A stretch of DNA of 64,000 nucleotides from an uncultured Pelagibacteraceae bacterium (GTDB lineage: Bacteria > Pseudomonadota > Alphaproteobacteria > Pelagibacterales > Pelagibacteraceae), in assembly GCA_902618695.1 (NCBI GenBank), contig CACNCB010000004.1, positions 1-64,000 of the forward strand, read 5' to 3'. Of this stretch, positions 39,229 to 50,477 are shown piece after piece; position 1 is the stretch's first letter, and every line of letters starts with the position of its first letter. A program made the position numbers and the translations under genes. The notes beneath the pieces were generated by a model. That model was not told where the DNA came from. It was given only the letters and a program-made list of their open reading frames with translations, and ran no database searches.

Positions 39229-40187
39229 TTTGTATCCAAAAATTCAATAGCTCTTATTAAACTCAAAGGATTAGAAATATTTTTGCCTACCATTTTTTCA
39301 TTTGGACCATGATCAGGTGAAATTCGTGTAAATGGTAATCCTAAAGTGATGTTTATAGCATCGTATTCATATAATGTTTTGAGTGGTGTTAAAACTTGGT
39401 CATGATACATACCAACTATTACATTAAAATTTTTCCTATTATCTTTTAAAAAAATAGTATCTGCAGGATATGGTCCAGAAACATTAATTTTTTTTTTTAA
39501 ATATTTAACAGTAGGTTTGATAATTTTTTCATCCTCATCAAATTTATCTATAGTTTCACAGTGAGGATTTAGACCAAGAATTGCTATTTTTGGTTTATAT
39601 CCTAATTTATTTCTATAAAAATTATTTATAAGAATAATCTTTTCAGAAATATTTTTTCTATTAATTTTTTTAGTTATTTCTTTAATTGGTAAATGGGTAG
39701 TTACCGGACAAACTGAAAGTTTTTTATTATATATTAACATGCAAGTTTTGTTTCTTGAAACTTTATCAGAAATATATTCTGTCATTCCTAAATACCTCTT
39801 ATCTAAAAATTTTTTCTTTGAAATTGGCCCATTGATCAATTTATTCGTAATTTTTAGTCTTAAAATTTTGAAAGCAATTTCAAACGATTTTTTTATATAT
39901 AAATTTGAATTTTTTGAGATTTTACTGAACTTATTTTTTTTGTTATAATTAACATCGATAACATTTAAATACCTGTTACTTAATTTAACATTTTTAATTT
40001 CACTTATATTAATTAACTTTATTTTTTTTTTAAATTTAAACTTCTTAAGGTTAAGTTTTAATAAATTAACTGAGCAAATAAGTAATAAAGGGTTTTTGTA
40101 TTTTTTAGATTTAATGGCTTTAAAAAAAATCTCTAAAAAAATACTATTTGGTTCCCCATGAACAAGCAAGATAGGTTTATAACTCAT
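39225..40187 (-). CDS. pdxA: 4-hydroxythreonine-4-phosphate dehydrogenase
   Basis: LINGPISKK, GMTEYIS, LGLNPHCET, GPYPADTIF, GMYHDQVLTPLKTL, LPFTRISPDHG. Confidence 0.93.
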   Translation of the reverse strand: MSYKPILLVHGEPNSIFLEIFFKAIKSKKYKNPLLLICSVNLLKLNLKKFKFKKKIKLINISEIKNVKLSNRYLNVIDVNYNKKNKFSKISKNSNLYIKKSFEIAFKILRLKITNKLINGPISKKKFLDKRYLGMTEYISDKVSRNKTCMLIYNKKLSVCPVTTHLPIKEITKKINRKNISEKIILINNFYRNKLGYKPKIAILGLNPHCETIDKFDEDEKIIKPTVKYLKKKINVSGPYPADTIFLKDNRKNFNVIVGMYHDQVLTPLKTLYEYDAINITLGLPFTRISPDHGPNEKMVGKNISNPLSLIRAIEFLDTN

Positions 40188-41127
40188 TTATATTAATATT
40201 TTTTTTAATTTTATTTAAGTAAGCTATTGAGAATCTTTCAAGTTGTTGATTTTTTTCAAACGAGACTCTACTTTTAAATATTTTATTTATATCAATTTTT
40301 CTTTCTAAATATTTTATATCATTAATCTTTAATAATATAATGTTATTAGCAATTTTAATAGGAGACGATAATTCCCCAATTTTTAAATTATCTAAAATTT
40401 TGTTAACTTTAGTTGATAGAGATGTTTCATTCACCCATCCTATTTTTCCACCATATTTTGCTGTTTCAGAAATGCTAAATAATGTTGCAGTATTTTCAAA
40501 TCCATTTATTTTATCGCTTTCGATAATTTTTTTATAAGTTTCGTTAATATCAATATTTTTTTCATACTCTATCTGTATTTCTGACAAATTATATTCCTTT
40601 ATCTTTTTGAGTTTTTTAACTTCGTTAGTTATTTCTTCCTTTATCAATTCATTATTAATAACAACTTGATTATTATATTTTCTAAAAATAAAATTATTCC
40701 AAAATATTTCAATTGAAATCTTTTCTTTTACAAATTTAAACTCTAAATTTAGATCATTTAAATATTTGATGAAGTCTTGCTCTGAAGTTATTCCATTTAC
40801 ACTATATAAACCTTTAATTATATCTTTTAAGTTTGGATCTTCTATGGAATAATCAATTGAAAAATATTTTTTAACTTCTAGTTCTTTAATTTTTTCATTA
40901 ATAATTGATTGTGTTGCCAAATTATTTAGTTTTTTATTATCTAAATTTTTTAATTTAGGATTCAACAAAATAAGATATTTTTTTTCTTTAATTATATCCA
41001 ATGAGGTAATTATCTCATTTTCAACCTTGAATAAAATTTTGCTTTCTATGGCTTTTGATTGAAAATTAAACAAACTCAAAAAACAAATAAAAATAAGTAT
41101 TTTTTTTTTCATTTTCAAAAAAATCAA
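40177..41127 (-). CDS. surA: SurA-like periplasmic peptidyl-prolyl isomerase
   Basis: Signal peptide; SurA N-domain-like region; GGKIGWVNETSL parvulin motif; between lptD and pdxA. Confidence 0.8.
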   Translation of the reverse strand: MIFLKMKKKILIFICFLSLFNFQSKAIESKILFKVENEIITSLDIIKEKKYLILLNPKLKNLDNKKLNNLATQSIINEKIKELEVKKYFSIDYSIEDPNLKDIIKGLYSVNGITSEQDFIKYLNDLNLEFKFVKEKISIEIFWNNFIFRKYNNQVVINNELIKEEITNEVKKLKKIKEYNLSEIQIEYEKNIDINETYKKIIESDKINGFENTATLFSISETAKYGGKIGWVNETSLSTKVNKILDNLKIGELSSPIKIANNIILLKINDIKYLERKIDINKIFKSRVSFEKNQQLERFSIAYLNKIKKNININEL

Positions 41128-43691
41128 TTATCACCAAACGGAAGCAAAGAAAGTTCAAAGAATATTTCCTTTTCAGGTTTTAAATCAGAATCTCTATAAA
41201 ATTCTTTATTAAATTGAATTGAGGCTGTTAAACAATCATTTTTATATTTATAAATTAAATTGTAATATTCTGTAGCACTTAGTTCGTTATTCCTCCTAAC
41301 TTCAAAATTAATACTATTTCTCTTGTCTACTTCAAATGTAGTAAAATTAGAAGTGAAGCTTTCATTAATTATATTACTTTTTTCATCAATATATTCGAAA
41401 GTGGTTTTTAATTTATTAATATAAAAAGTTGTTGATAATGAGTCATAGTTTGATTTGTTAAAATTATTATCTAAAGCAAAATTGTAATTAAAATCTAAGT
41501 ATTTATTTGGAAAAACTTCGATATTACCAAAAATATCAGATGTTTTTTTTCCTATTGAGGAATTTTTTGGTAAATCTAAATTTTCTTTAGCTCTTATTAG
41601 GGAAGAAAGATCAATATTTAAAAAATCTTTTTTATCTGTTTTATTCCTTTTGTTATATGAAAGACCATAAGTAATTGAGCCACCACCTTCAACTGTCTCA
41701 TTATTTGCTATTCTATTAAAAGAAAAAATTTTAGAAGTATCTACTCTAAGGTAGTTGTTACTCAAATTTTTAGTTTCGTTAGGACTAAACATAAAAGAAA
41801 TTTTTGGGGTTAAATTTTCTGTGAAAGTAAAGTTTTCTTTTGATAAAGGAAATTTAATATTATACTGAAAAATAGTTGATAAAGATTGGTCAAATTTATC
41901 TTTATATTTGTCAGAATTATTAGCATCTACATTTACATTTTTTATTAATGTATTTAAATTCGTAACGAATCCTTTTTTAGAATAATTAATTTTTGATTTG
42001 TAAACCAAATCATTAATAAATAATCCTTCGTAAACATTAGTATTATACTGTCTCTGGCTTCCATAAAATTCAAAACTAATGTCATTTCCATTTTCAGTAC
42101 TTAAATTTTTTTCTAAATAATATTTTGGATAAATAAATTCAAATCTACTAGATTTATCTTTATTTAAATCCTCATATACCTCAAAAGAAGTATTAAATTT
42201 TAGATCTTTTTTATCGCCTTCAAATTCAATGTAAGAATATAACAAATCGTCATCTGTGATTAATTTTTTATTTTCAATATTGTACGTTTTCAAATAATGA
42301 TCATTATTAACTTTTTGGAAATTTAAATTAACATTACTTTTTTCAAAAAAATTATTTTTTAGTGAAAATTTAGAATTTGAAAAAAAATGCATCTTAGTTG
42401 TATTTTGTGAAGAGAAAAAATTAGTTCTGTACAAACTAAAATCTGCTATATGACTACTTGACTTGTTTTCTTGCCTGTACTCACTTTGAAATACTGCCTC
42501 ATCGTTTAAAAACAGCTTAGGTTTAAAAGTCATATCTTTATTGTCAGAAATTATATAGAAGTAGGGAATATCTACTGAGCTTCCTATATTCCTAGAGGAA
42601 CTAAATTTAGGAGTTAAAAATCCAGATTTTCTGTCAACAGATGGATCTGGATGTGAAAATTTTGGAAAGTAAAGTGCAGGAATGTCATATATTTTTAACC
42701 ATGCATTTTTATATTTAATTATTTTTTCATTTTTGTCATGTTCAATTTCTTCTGCATAAACACTCCAGGGAGGACATTCGTGGTCATCACTACATGTCGT
42801 AAAAACCCCTTTTTTTAAAAAAGATGATTTATTTTTTATTTTTATGCTTTTTGCACTTATTCTTGGATCATTTTCATCATTATTAAAAGAACTATTATTG
42901 AATTTTATTTTTAAGTCTCTACCAAGAACATTTTTGTTTGATGTATCAATCATAACATCATTTAAATAATATTTGTTCTCATCTTGGTCTACAAATTTAA
43001 TTTTTTTTCCAATAATACTATTTTTGTTTGGATTAAATACAAATCCATTTACTTCAAAGTAATTTTGGAAAACATCATTGATTTTTGTTAATTTTTTAGA
43101 GCTTATTTTTTTAGTTTTAATATCATAATTAAACTCTTCTAGATCAATAAAGTATAAATTATCATAAATTATTTTTGATTTTTTTTCTGAATATATTGTA
43201 TTTAGTTTTTTCGAGTAAAATACTTCTTCGCCATCACCAGTTATTTTATTTAATTTATCATTAAAAAAAATATTATCACTGAATTGGAATAGATTTGACT
43301 TTTTATAAAAGGTAACTTTAGAACTAGATAAATTTACTTTATTAATATTATCTACAAGGTTAACATTTCCGATTATTTCAATAATACCTAAATCTTCGTA
43401 ATAAATTATTTTTTCACTGGAAGAGTTTATATTATTTAATTTATCTTTAAAAACTACATTTCCAGAAATTATTAATTTTTTTAAATTATTTGAGTATTCA
43501 AAAAGATTTGCAGAGATACTTATGTTTTTATCAATTTCAATTTCTATATTATTTTTTCCAATAATGGTATTTCCATTATCTAAAATTCTAATCTCATCTG
43601 ATAAATACTTAAACTGTTGAGCAGATATTTGTACAACATTTAAAAAAAATATTAATAAAAAATATATTAAGGTTCTAAACTTATTTTTCAT
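41124..43691 (-). CDS. lptD: LPS-assembly protein LptD
   Basis: OstA-like N-terminus, KNAWLKIYDIPALYFPKFSHPDPSVDRKSGFLTPKF, long beta-barrel C-terminus. Confidence 0.92.
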   Translation of the reverse strand: MKNKFRTLIYFLLIFFLNVVQISAQQFKYLSDEIRILDNGNTIIGKNNIEIEIDKNISISANLFEYSNNLKKLIISGNVVFKDKLNNINSSSEKIIYYEDLGIIEIIGNVNLVDNINKVNLSSSKVTFYKKSNLFQFSDNIFFNDKLNKITGDGEEVFYSKKLNTIYSEKKSKIIYDNLYFIDLEEFNYDIKTKKISSKKLTKINDVFQNYFEVNGFVFNPNKNSIIGKKIKFVDQDENKYYLNDVMIDTSNKNVLGRDLKIKFNNSSFNNDENDPRISAKSIKIKNKSSFLKKGVFTTCSDDHECPPWSVYAEEIEHDKNEKIIKYKNAWLKIYDIPALYFPKFSHPDPSVDRKSGFLTPKFSSSRNIGSSVDIPYFYIISDNKDMTFKPKLFLNDEAVFQSEYRQENKSSSHIADFSLYRTNFFSSQNTTKMHFFSNSKFSLKNNFFEKSNVNLNFQKVNNDHYLKTYNIENKKLITDDDLLYSYIEFEGDKKDLKFNTSFEVYEDLNKDKSSRFEFIYPKYYLEKNLSTENGNDISFEFYGSQRQYNTNVYEGLFINDLVYKSKINYSKKGFVTNLNTLIKNVNVDANNSDKYKDKFDQSLSTIFQYNIKFPLSKENFTFTENLTPKISFMFSPNETKNLSNNYLRVDTSKIFSFNRIANNETVEGGGSITYGLSYNKRNKTDKKDFLNIDLSSLIRAKENLDLPKNSSIGKKTSDIFGNIEVFPNKYLDFNYNFALDNNFNKSNYDSLSTTFYINKLKTTFEYIDEKSNIINESFTSNFTTFEVDKRNSINFEVRRNNELSATEYYNLIYKYKNDCLTASIQFNKEFYRDSDLKPEKEIFFELSLLPFGDN

Positions 43692-44754
43692 TTATCCTCA
43701 CCATACCAATTCCAGTCAACATAGATACAATTACATGTGGTAGCCAAACGGACATTGTAATTGGAAGTTTATTATTTTCTCCCAATAGAGAAGAAAAATG
43801 ATTAATATAAAATATTAATACTGATAAAAATATTCCTATCAATAGATAAAAAATTTTAGGTTTATTTATTGGAACATTTAACATTAATACAGTTGCAAAT
43901 ATGGTTAATATTGTGAGATAAACTGGAAAAGCATATATTTTTTGCAAATGTAGATTTATGTTGTCAATTGAATATCCAACAGAAATGTAATCCTTTCTCA
44001 GCTTAAAGAGTTCCCACAAAGTCAGAGAGTTTAAATTTGAAAATAGTGTATTTATTCTTTCAGAATTAAAGTTTGTTTCAAATAGGATGCTATTTTCAAC
44101 TTTTCTCAAATTATTTTCAATAACTATTCCATTCTTTATATTCCAGACTTTTTCTAAAATATTAACATTTTTAGAATAAATATATTTACGAGGATTAAAA
44201 TTTTCATCAAATTCAGTAATTACAACGTTTTTTAAAACATTACCTTCTATGCTGTCCGCATTGATAATATTTATATTTCTATTAATTTCATCTTTTATCC
44301 AGATTCCGTTTTCAGTAATGACTGCTAAATACTTGTTATCAGATGCAAAATTATTTTTAATTTCAAGATAAATATGCTTTAATTTTGCAGAGAAATTGTA
44401 AAAAAAGATAATTAAAATTAAACTTATAACAAACGAAACTACTGCAATTATTCCTAAAATTTTAAAATTATCTATGCCAAAATTTTTTAAAATCATAATT
44501 TCATTTTTTTCTATTAAACTAATAATTAGAAATTGAGTAGATATTAAAAATATAAAAGGAAACACTTTGATTAATATTGTTGGTGCATTTAATAAATTTA
44601 ATAACAGGGGGTAATAAAGATGTTCAGATTTATCTTTGAAAAAATTTATTTCCTCAAACAAATTTAATAATAACACTAGTAAAAAGAATATTAAACTTAC
44701 GATTAGTATTTTTTTACAAAAATCAAAAATTAAATATCTTATATATGTCTTCAT
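43681..44754 (-). CDS. lptG: LPS export permease LptG
   Basis: YjgP/YjgQ family topology; downstream of lptF. Confidence 0.88.
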   Translation of the reverse strand: MKTYIRYLIFDFCKKILIVSLIFFLLVLLLNLFEEINFFKDKSEHLYYPLLLNLLNAPTILIKVFPFIFLISTQFLIISLIEKNEIMILKNFGIDNFKILGIIAVVSFVISLILIIFFYNFSAKLKHIYLEIKNNFASDNKYLAVITENGIWIKDEINRNINIINADSIEGNVLKNVVITEFDENFNPRKYIYSKNVNILEKVWNIKNGIVIENNLRKVENSILFETNFNSERINTLFSNLNSLTLWELFKLRKDYISVGYSIDNINLHLQKIYAFPVYLTILTIFATVLMLNVPINKPKIFYLLIGIFLSVLIFYINHFSSLLGENNKLPITMSVWLPHVIVSMLTGIGMVRINEK

Positions 44755-45881
44755 AAATTATTTTTTTTTAAAAGAAATAAATATATTGTAAACAATAGTA
44801 AAACAGGAATGATCAATATAATTAAATCATTGGATAATTTATTGCCAGAGTATTTGACTATAACTTCAGAAAAAAAGATAACAAAAAAACCTAACATGAA
44901 TATTAAAACTTTATTTAAGTAATTAAATTTACTGAATTTACTATTTACCAGTAATATACATGCTATAAGACAAATTACAGGTATATATAAAGGAACAAAA
45001 AATCTTTTAAAGATTTCCTGAGTAATATCCTTATAACTATCTTTTGAACAAACAAGTTCATTTTCATCGATAAAAAATTTTTTTTTATAATTTATATTAT
45101 TTAAAAAGCACTTGATAATATTTGAAGTTTTATTTTCTTGTATCTTTGGTATTATTGTTGTCTTAGTTGTGAATTTTGATAGATTAAATTCAAAATTTTC
45201 AAATTTAAAACTTGAAAAATTTTTTTGATTATTAGCACTAAAAATTTCTCCATTTAATAGAATTAAATAATTTTTATTATTTTTTTTTACAATTTTTCCT
45301 TCATTCGCTACAATTATCTGAAAGTCTATACCATCTTTACCCTCATCTTTAATCAAAATATTTTTCATTATTTTGCTATTTTTACTTTGCTCATCAACAT
45401 AGATTGTTAAGTTTGATAAAGTATCAATAAATTTTTTTTCTTTAATTAATGATGGAAAAAAATCAATATTTGAACTCCTTATAAAAGATTTTCCTAAATT
45501 TTGAGTTTTTGGAGAGATATAAGAATTAAAAAATAATTGTAAAATGACTAAAAAAATAGAAAAAAACAAGATTTTATTAATAAATTGTATTTTTGATATT
45601 CCTATTGTCCAAAAAATTGATATTTCGTTATTATCATCGTATTTAACTAAAACAAAAAAAATAGATATAAATAATGAAACTAAAAATAGTTTAGATAAAA
45701 TTTTAGGAAAATTCATTAGAGTATAAAGAAAATAAACTCTAAAACCATGCCCATCTTCAGATACAAAATCTAAGTAATTTACAGCTTGGATAACCCAAAC
45801 GATCAAAGATAAGGAAAATGACAGTAATACAAAAGCGAAAAATGCGTCAAATATAAATTTTCTAAATATTAATTTTTTCAT
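44751..45881 (-). CDS. lptF: LPS export permease LptF
   Basis: YjgP/YjgQ family topology; adjacent lptG-lptD. Confidence 0.87.
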   Translation of the reverse strand: MKKLIFRKFIFDAFFAFVLLSFSLSLIVWVIQAVNYLDFVSEDGHGFRVYFLYTLMNFPKILSKLFLVSLFISIFFVLVKYDDNNEISIFWTIGISKIQFINKILFFSIFLVILQLFFNSYISPKTQNLGKSFIRSSNIDFFPSLIKEKKFIDTLSNLTIYVDEQSKNSKIMKNILIKDEGKDGIDFQIIVANEGKIVKKNNKNYLILLNGEIFSANNQKNFSSFKFENFEFNLSKFTTKTTIIPKIQENKTSNIIKCFLNNINYKKKFFIDENELVCSKDSYKDITQEIFKRFFVPLYIPVICLIACILLVNSKFSKFNYLNKVLIFMLGFFVIFFSEVIVKYSGNKLSNDLIILIIPVLLLFTIYLFLLKKNNL

Positions 45882-45927
45882 TGAATAAAGATTATTTTAT
45901 TCATATATAGCATTCTACTCGTTTAGA

Positions 45928-47397
45928 TTGAATTTAAAATTTATGTCAGTTCAAATTACTTATAAAAACAAAATATCATATAACAATGCTCATAATTTGG
46001 TTTTATTTGTTGATGAAAAGTTCAATATTCCCAATTTAAAGAAGCATATATCACCTTCTGATTATTCACTTATCTTAGACTTAATTAAAACTAAAGATCA
46101 AAAAAAGAAAATTCTAGCTTTCGAAATTAGTTCTAAGAAGAAAATAATTTTAGTTTCATTAAAAAAAAAAATTAATAATTCTGATGTTGAAAATTTAGGG
46201 GCAAGTTTTTATTCTGAATTCAAAGACAGTAAAATTAAAGAATATATTATTAATTCAGAAACTTTATCAAGAAATCAAAAAAATTTAGCAGGTTATTTCG
46301 CTCATGGTTTAAAATTAAAATCCTATTTATTTGAAAAATATAAAACTAAAAAAAATAACAATAAATTTGTATTAATTATCACTGGTAAAAATCAACCATC
46401 TACTAAAGATCAAATAAAATTAAATGCAATCGAACAAGGCACTTTTTACACAAGAGATTTAGTGTCTGAGCCTGGAAACGTCCTTCATCCTGATGAATAC
46501 GCAAAAAGATTAAATTCTCTAAGAAAGTATGGTTTAAAAGTTACGGTGTATGATGAAAAAAAATTAAAAAAACTTGGAATGAATACCTTACTGGGTGTTG
46601 GGCAGGGCAGCATTAGGGGATCGTATCTTGTTACTATGGAATGGAATGGTTTAAATAAAAAATCTAAACCATTGGCATTTGTAGGTAAAGGAGTTTGCTT
46701 TGACACTGGAGGAATATCTTTAAAGCCTGCAAAATTTATGGAAGATATGACTTATGACATGGCTGGTTCTGCAGTTGTAGTAGGATTAATGAAAAGTCTA
46801 GCTTTAAGAAAAGCAAAAGTTAATGTTGTCGGTGTAGTTGGTCTTGTTGAAAATATGCCTGGAGGAAACGCACAAAGGCCAGGTGATATTGTAAAATCAT
46901 ATAGTGGAAAAACAGTAGAAATTTTAAATACGGATGCTGAAGGTAGATTAGTTCTTGCAGATGCCTTAACTTACACAGAAGAAAAATTTAAGCCAAAACT
47001 AATAGTAGATTTAGCTACTTTAACTGGAGCAATAATTGTTTCATTAGGTTCTGAATATGCTGGTTTATTTTCAAATGATGACAATTTATCAAAACAATTA
47101 ATAAATGCTGGGGAGAAAGTAGAGGAAAAAGTTTGGAGAATGCCTCTGAATAAAAATTTTGACAAGTTAATTGATTCAAAAAATGCAGATATGCAAAATA
47201 TTAATTATGTTGGGGGAGCAGGTTCAACAACGGCTGCTCAATTTTTGCAAAGATTTATTTTAAATAAAACACCTTGGGCACACTTGGATATAGCAGGAAT
47301 GGCATTTTCTAAATATGGAGGAGCATTAAATTCAGGTGGTGCAACAGGTTATGGAGTGAGATTATTAAGCAAACTAATAGAGGATCATTATGAGTAA
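45928..47397 (+). CDS. pepA: Leucyl aminopeptidase
   Basis: FVGKGVCFDTGGISLKPA, NTDAEGRLVLADALTY, VDLATLTGA. Confidence 0.95.
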   Translation: MNLKFMSVQITYKNKISYNNAHNLVLFVDEKFNIPNLKKHISPSDYSLILDLIKTKDQKKKILAFEISSKKKIILVSLKKKINNSDVENLGASFYSEFKDSKIKEYIINSETLSRNQKNLAGYFAHGLKLKSYLFEKYKTKKNNNKFVLIITGKNQPSTKDQIKLNAIEQGTFYTRDLVSEPGNVLHPDEYAKRLNSLRKYGLKVTVYDEKKLKKLGMNTLLGVGQGSIRGSYLVTMEWNGLNKKSKPLAFVGKGVCFDTGGISLKPAKFMEDMTYDMAGSAVVVGLMKSLALRKAKVNVVGVVGLVENMPGGNAQRPGDIVKSYSGKTVEILNTDAEGRLVLADALTYTEEKFKPKLIVDLATLTGAIIVSLGSEYAGLFSNDDNLSKQLINAGEKVEEKVWRMPLNKNFDKLIDSKNADMQNINYVGGAGSTTAAQFLQRFILNKTPWAHLDIAGMAFSKYGGALNSGGATGYGVRLLSKLIEDHYE

Positions 47398-47800
47398 TTT
47401 AGAACAAACATTATCAATTATAAAACCAGATGCAGTGGAGAGAAATATAGAGAACGAAATTAAAGAAATGTTTAAATCTAATGGTTTTACAATTTTAAAA
47501 GAAAAAAAAATCCAAATTGAAAAATCAGAAGCTGAAAAGTTTTATAAAGTTCATGAAACAAAACCTTTTTATAATGATTTATGCGCCTATTTATCATCAG
47601 GCCCAATAGTTGTAATGGTTCTCGAAAAAAATGATGCAGTTTTAGGAAATAGAGAATTAATGGGTGCTACAAATCCAGAAGATGCAGAAGAAGGCACAAT
47701 TAGAAAAAAATACGGGATTTCAATAGACAAAAACTCTGTCCATGGATCAGATAGCGTTGAAAATGCTAAAATTGAAATTGATTTTTTCTTTAAAGATTAA
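47390..47800 (+). CDS. ndk: Nucleoside diphosphate kinase
   Basis: TLSIIKPDAVERN, GATNPEDAEEGTIRKKYG, NSVHGSDS. Confidence 0.95.
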   Translation: MSNLEQTLSIIKPDAVERNIENEIKEMFKSNGFTILKEKKIQIEKSEAEKFYKVHETKPFYNDLCAYLSSGPIVVMVLEKNDAVLGNRELMGATNPEDAEEGTIRKKYGISIDKNSVHGSDSVENAKIEIDFFFKD

Positions 47801-48371
47801 AAACTTTTAATACAGCTTTTGGGTACAGTTTATGCTCTTCAACTAAGATTTTTTTAGCAAGAGAGGATTCTGTATCTTTTTTTGAAATTTTTACTTTCTT
47901 TTGTAGGATAATCTTCCCTGAGTCTAACCTAGCATTTACAAAATGAACAGTGCATCCTGAGTATTTTTCCTTATTATTTAACACTCTTTGGTGAGTATTT
48001 AATCCTTTATATTTAGGCAGTAAAGAGGGGTGTATATTTAAAATTTTTCCTTTAAATTTTTTTATAAAATTTTTTGATAAAATTTTCATAAATCCAGCTA
48101 GACAAATTATTTCAATATTATTTTTTTTTAAGATAGTAATTAGATTATTCTCACTTAATTTTTTGTTTTTAAAATTTAAAACTTTTTTTTTAATTTTAAA
48201 TTTTTTGGCATAATTTAAACCCTTTGCCTTAGAGTTATTTGAAACGATAAAGTTAATTGATATAGGAGATAATTTAGTTTTAGAAAATTTAATTAAAGAT
48301 TTTAAATTACTGCCTGTGCCTGAAATAAATACAGCTGCTCTAATTCTATTGATACCAGTTGATAGAACCAT
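47790..48371 (-). CDS. purN: Phosphoribosylglycinamide formyltransferase
   Basis: AVFISGTGSNLKSLI, LAGFMKILS, KILNIHPSLLPKYKGLNTHQRVL. Confidence 0.94.
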   Translation of the reverse strand: MVLSTGINRIRAAVFISGTGSNLKSLIKFSKTKLSPISINFIVSNNSKAKGLNYAKKFKIKKKVLNFKNKKLSENNLITILKKNNIEIICLAGFMKILSKNFIKKFKGKILNIHPSLLPKYKGLNTHQRVLNNKEKYSGCTVHFVNARLDSGKIILQKKVKISKKDTESSLAKKILVEEHKLYPKAVLKVFNL

Positions 48372-49377
48372 TTAACTTAACTTTGTTTTTACCATTTAAA
48401 ATTTTTCCGATAACATATGGTTTGTATTCTTTTGAAAAAAATTTACTTATTTTTTTTAAATTTTTACTTTCAACAATAAGACAAAAACCAACTCCACAAT
48501 TAAATGTTTTGAGCATTTCTTTATCAGAAATTCCATTACTTTTAAGCCAATTAAATATTTTAGAAGTTTTAATTTTATCTAAACTAATATGTGCAGAGAG
48601 CTTATCTGGCATAATTCTTTTAATATTATCAGACAAACCTCCCCCAGTTATATTTGCACAACCATTTATTAAGTTGTTGTTTATCAAATTCATTATTTCT
48701 TTAACGTATATTTTAGTTGGTTTTAGAAGCTCAGATTTTAAAAATTTATTTTTTTTAATATTTATTTTTTTTTGTTTTAATAAATATCTTACAAGAGAAT
48801 ACCCATTAGAATGTAAACCACTGGAAGGAATTGCAACTATAAGATTATTTTTTTTAATTTTATTTTTATTTAAAATTCTATTCTTTCCTACAACTCCAAC
48901 AGCAAAACCTGCGATATCAAATTTGCCTTTTTCATACGTATCTGGCATTTCAGCAGTTTCTCCACCAACAAGTTCAGATTCTGATTGATCACAGCCTTTG
49001 TTAATTCCTTTTATAATTGCTTTAAGTTTTTTTAGATCAATCTTATTTATCGAAATATAATCTAAAAAAAGTAAAGGTTTAGCTCCTTGAACAATTAAAT
49101 CATTTACACTCATAGCAACCAGATCAATACCAATAGTATCAAATTTATTTAATGTATTAGCAATTTCAATTTTGGTTCCCACACCATCAGTACAAGCAAC
49201 GATTCTAGGTTGTTTAATATTACCTGGTATATTTGTGATTGAACCAAACCCTCCTATATTAGAGAACTTTTTTTTGCCTCTTTTTTTTGCTGAAACTGTT
49301 GAAATGAAATCAACAAACTTGTCTGCAGCTTTAATATTAACTCCACTTTTTTTATAGGTAAATTTTTTTTTATTCAT
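48346..49377 (-). CDS. purM: Phosphoribosylformylglycinamidine cyclo-ligase
   Basis: TDGVGTKIEIA, GIDLVAMSVNDLIVQGAKPLLFLDY, GGETAEMP, SSGLHSNGYSLVR, NITGGGLSDNI. Confidence 0.95.
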   Translation of the reverse strand: MNKKKFTYKKSGVNIKAADKFVDFISTVSAKKRGKKKFSNIGGFGSITNIPGNIKQPRIVACTDGVGTKIEIANTLNKFDTIGIDLVAMSVNDLIVQGAKPLLFLDYISINKIDLKKLKAIIKGINKGCDQSESELVGGETAEMPDTYEKGKFDIAGFAVGVVGKNRILNKNKIKKNNLIVAIPSSGLHSNGYSLVRYLLKQKKINIKKNKFLKSELLKPTKIYVKEIMNLINNNLINGCANITGGGLSDNIKRIMPDKLSAHISLDKIKTSKIFNWLKSNGISDKEMLKTFNCGVGFCLIVESKNLKKISKFFSKEYKPYVIGKILNGKNKVKLNGSINWYQ

Positions 49378-49388
49378 TAATATGTTTT

Positions 49389-50477
49389 ATGAAATTTATT
49401 TCTCTGCTTAGTAATTTAAAGCTTTTATATAATTTTTTTTTATTTCTTGCTTTAATAAATATTTTCTTTTCCACAGGAAAAAGTCATGCAAAGACATTTT
49501 CTATAGATGATATTGAAATATCAACACCTTTTGAAATAAATTTTAATAAAAATGAAATTATCGATGAAGGATTTGTAAAGGCATTTAATGAACTAATTTT
49601 GTCAATTGTCCAAAGTAAAGATCAAGTAAAACTAAAAAATACATCAATTAATCAAATAAAAGGAATGATAGAAACTTTCTCAATTAAGGAAGAAAAGTTT
49701 ATTGATGAAATTTATTATCTTGTCCTAAATGTTTCATTTAATAAAAAAAATATATTTGATTTATTAAAAAAGAAAAATATTTTTCCATCTTTACCTGTGA
49801 AAAAAGATTTTTTATTCATCCCCGTAATTGTTGATCAAAATAAAAATCAAGTTTTAATGTTCTCTGAGAATAAGTTATTTTCCAGTTGGAATTTAAATAA
49901 TAAAAAATACAGTCTTATAAATTACATTTTACCAACTGAAGATTTAGATGATTTTAGATTGATAAAACAAAAAATTAACATTTTGGAAACTTATGACTTC
50001 AAAGAGATTATAAATAAATACAATATAAATGACCACATTATTATGATTGTGTTTAAGGATAATAATAAAATTAGAGCATTTAACAAAATTTTTTTTAATC
50101 AAGACATCAATTTAAAAAATTTAAATTATACGGAAGTTAATTTTGATGATGAAGAAGAGTTATTTGAATTTATTGATAATTTAAAATTAGTCCACGAGGA
50201 TTTTTGGAAATCACAAAATCAAATCAATACTTCAGTAAAGTTGTCTTTAAATATATCTATTGATAATTCTAATAATATAAAAATTAATAAATTTGAAAAA
50301 ATTTTATCTGATATGGATTTGATATATAATTTTTCAATTTATAAGTTCGATAATCGAAATAATTTTTATAAAGTCATTTTTAATGGAACACCTGATAAGT
50401 TTTTAGAAATTATGAGCGATCAAAATTATGATTTTGAAATTAAAAATAAAATTTGGGTTTTAAATGACAAATCTTAA
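49389..50477 (+). CDS. Hypothetical exported protein (possibly DUF2066-like)
   Basis: Signal peptide; position between purM and the DnaA-like gene, as in other alphaproteobacteria. Confidence 0.65.
   Translation: MKFISLLSNLKLLYNFFLFLALINIFFSTGKSHAKTFSIDDIEISTPFEINFNKNEIIDEGFVKAFNELILSIVQSKDQVKLKNTSINQIKGMIETFSIKEEKFIDEIYYLVLNVSFNKKNIFDLLKKKNIFPSLPVKKDFLFIPVIVDQNKNQVLMFSENKLFSSWNLNNKKYSLINYILPTEDLDDFRLIKQKINILETYDFKEIINKYNINDHIIMIVFKDNNKIRAFNKIFFNQDINLKNLNYTEVNFDDEEELFEFIDNLKLVHEDFWKSQNQINTSVKLSLNISIDNSNNIKINKFEKILSDMDLIYNFSIYKFDNRNNFYKVIFNGTPDKFLEIMSDQNYDFEIKNKIWVLNDKS

Noticed and set aside
48359-48988. 209-aa plus-strand ORF opposite purM
   Set aside because: Long but fully antisense to the well-supported purM; hydrophobic composition is what the complement of a Lys/Asn/Ile-rich gene gives.
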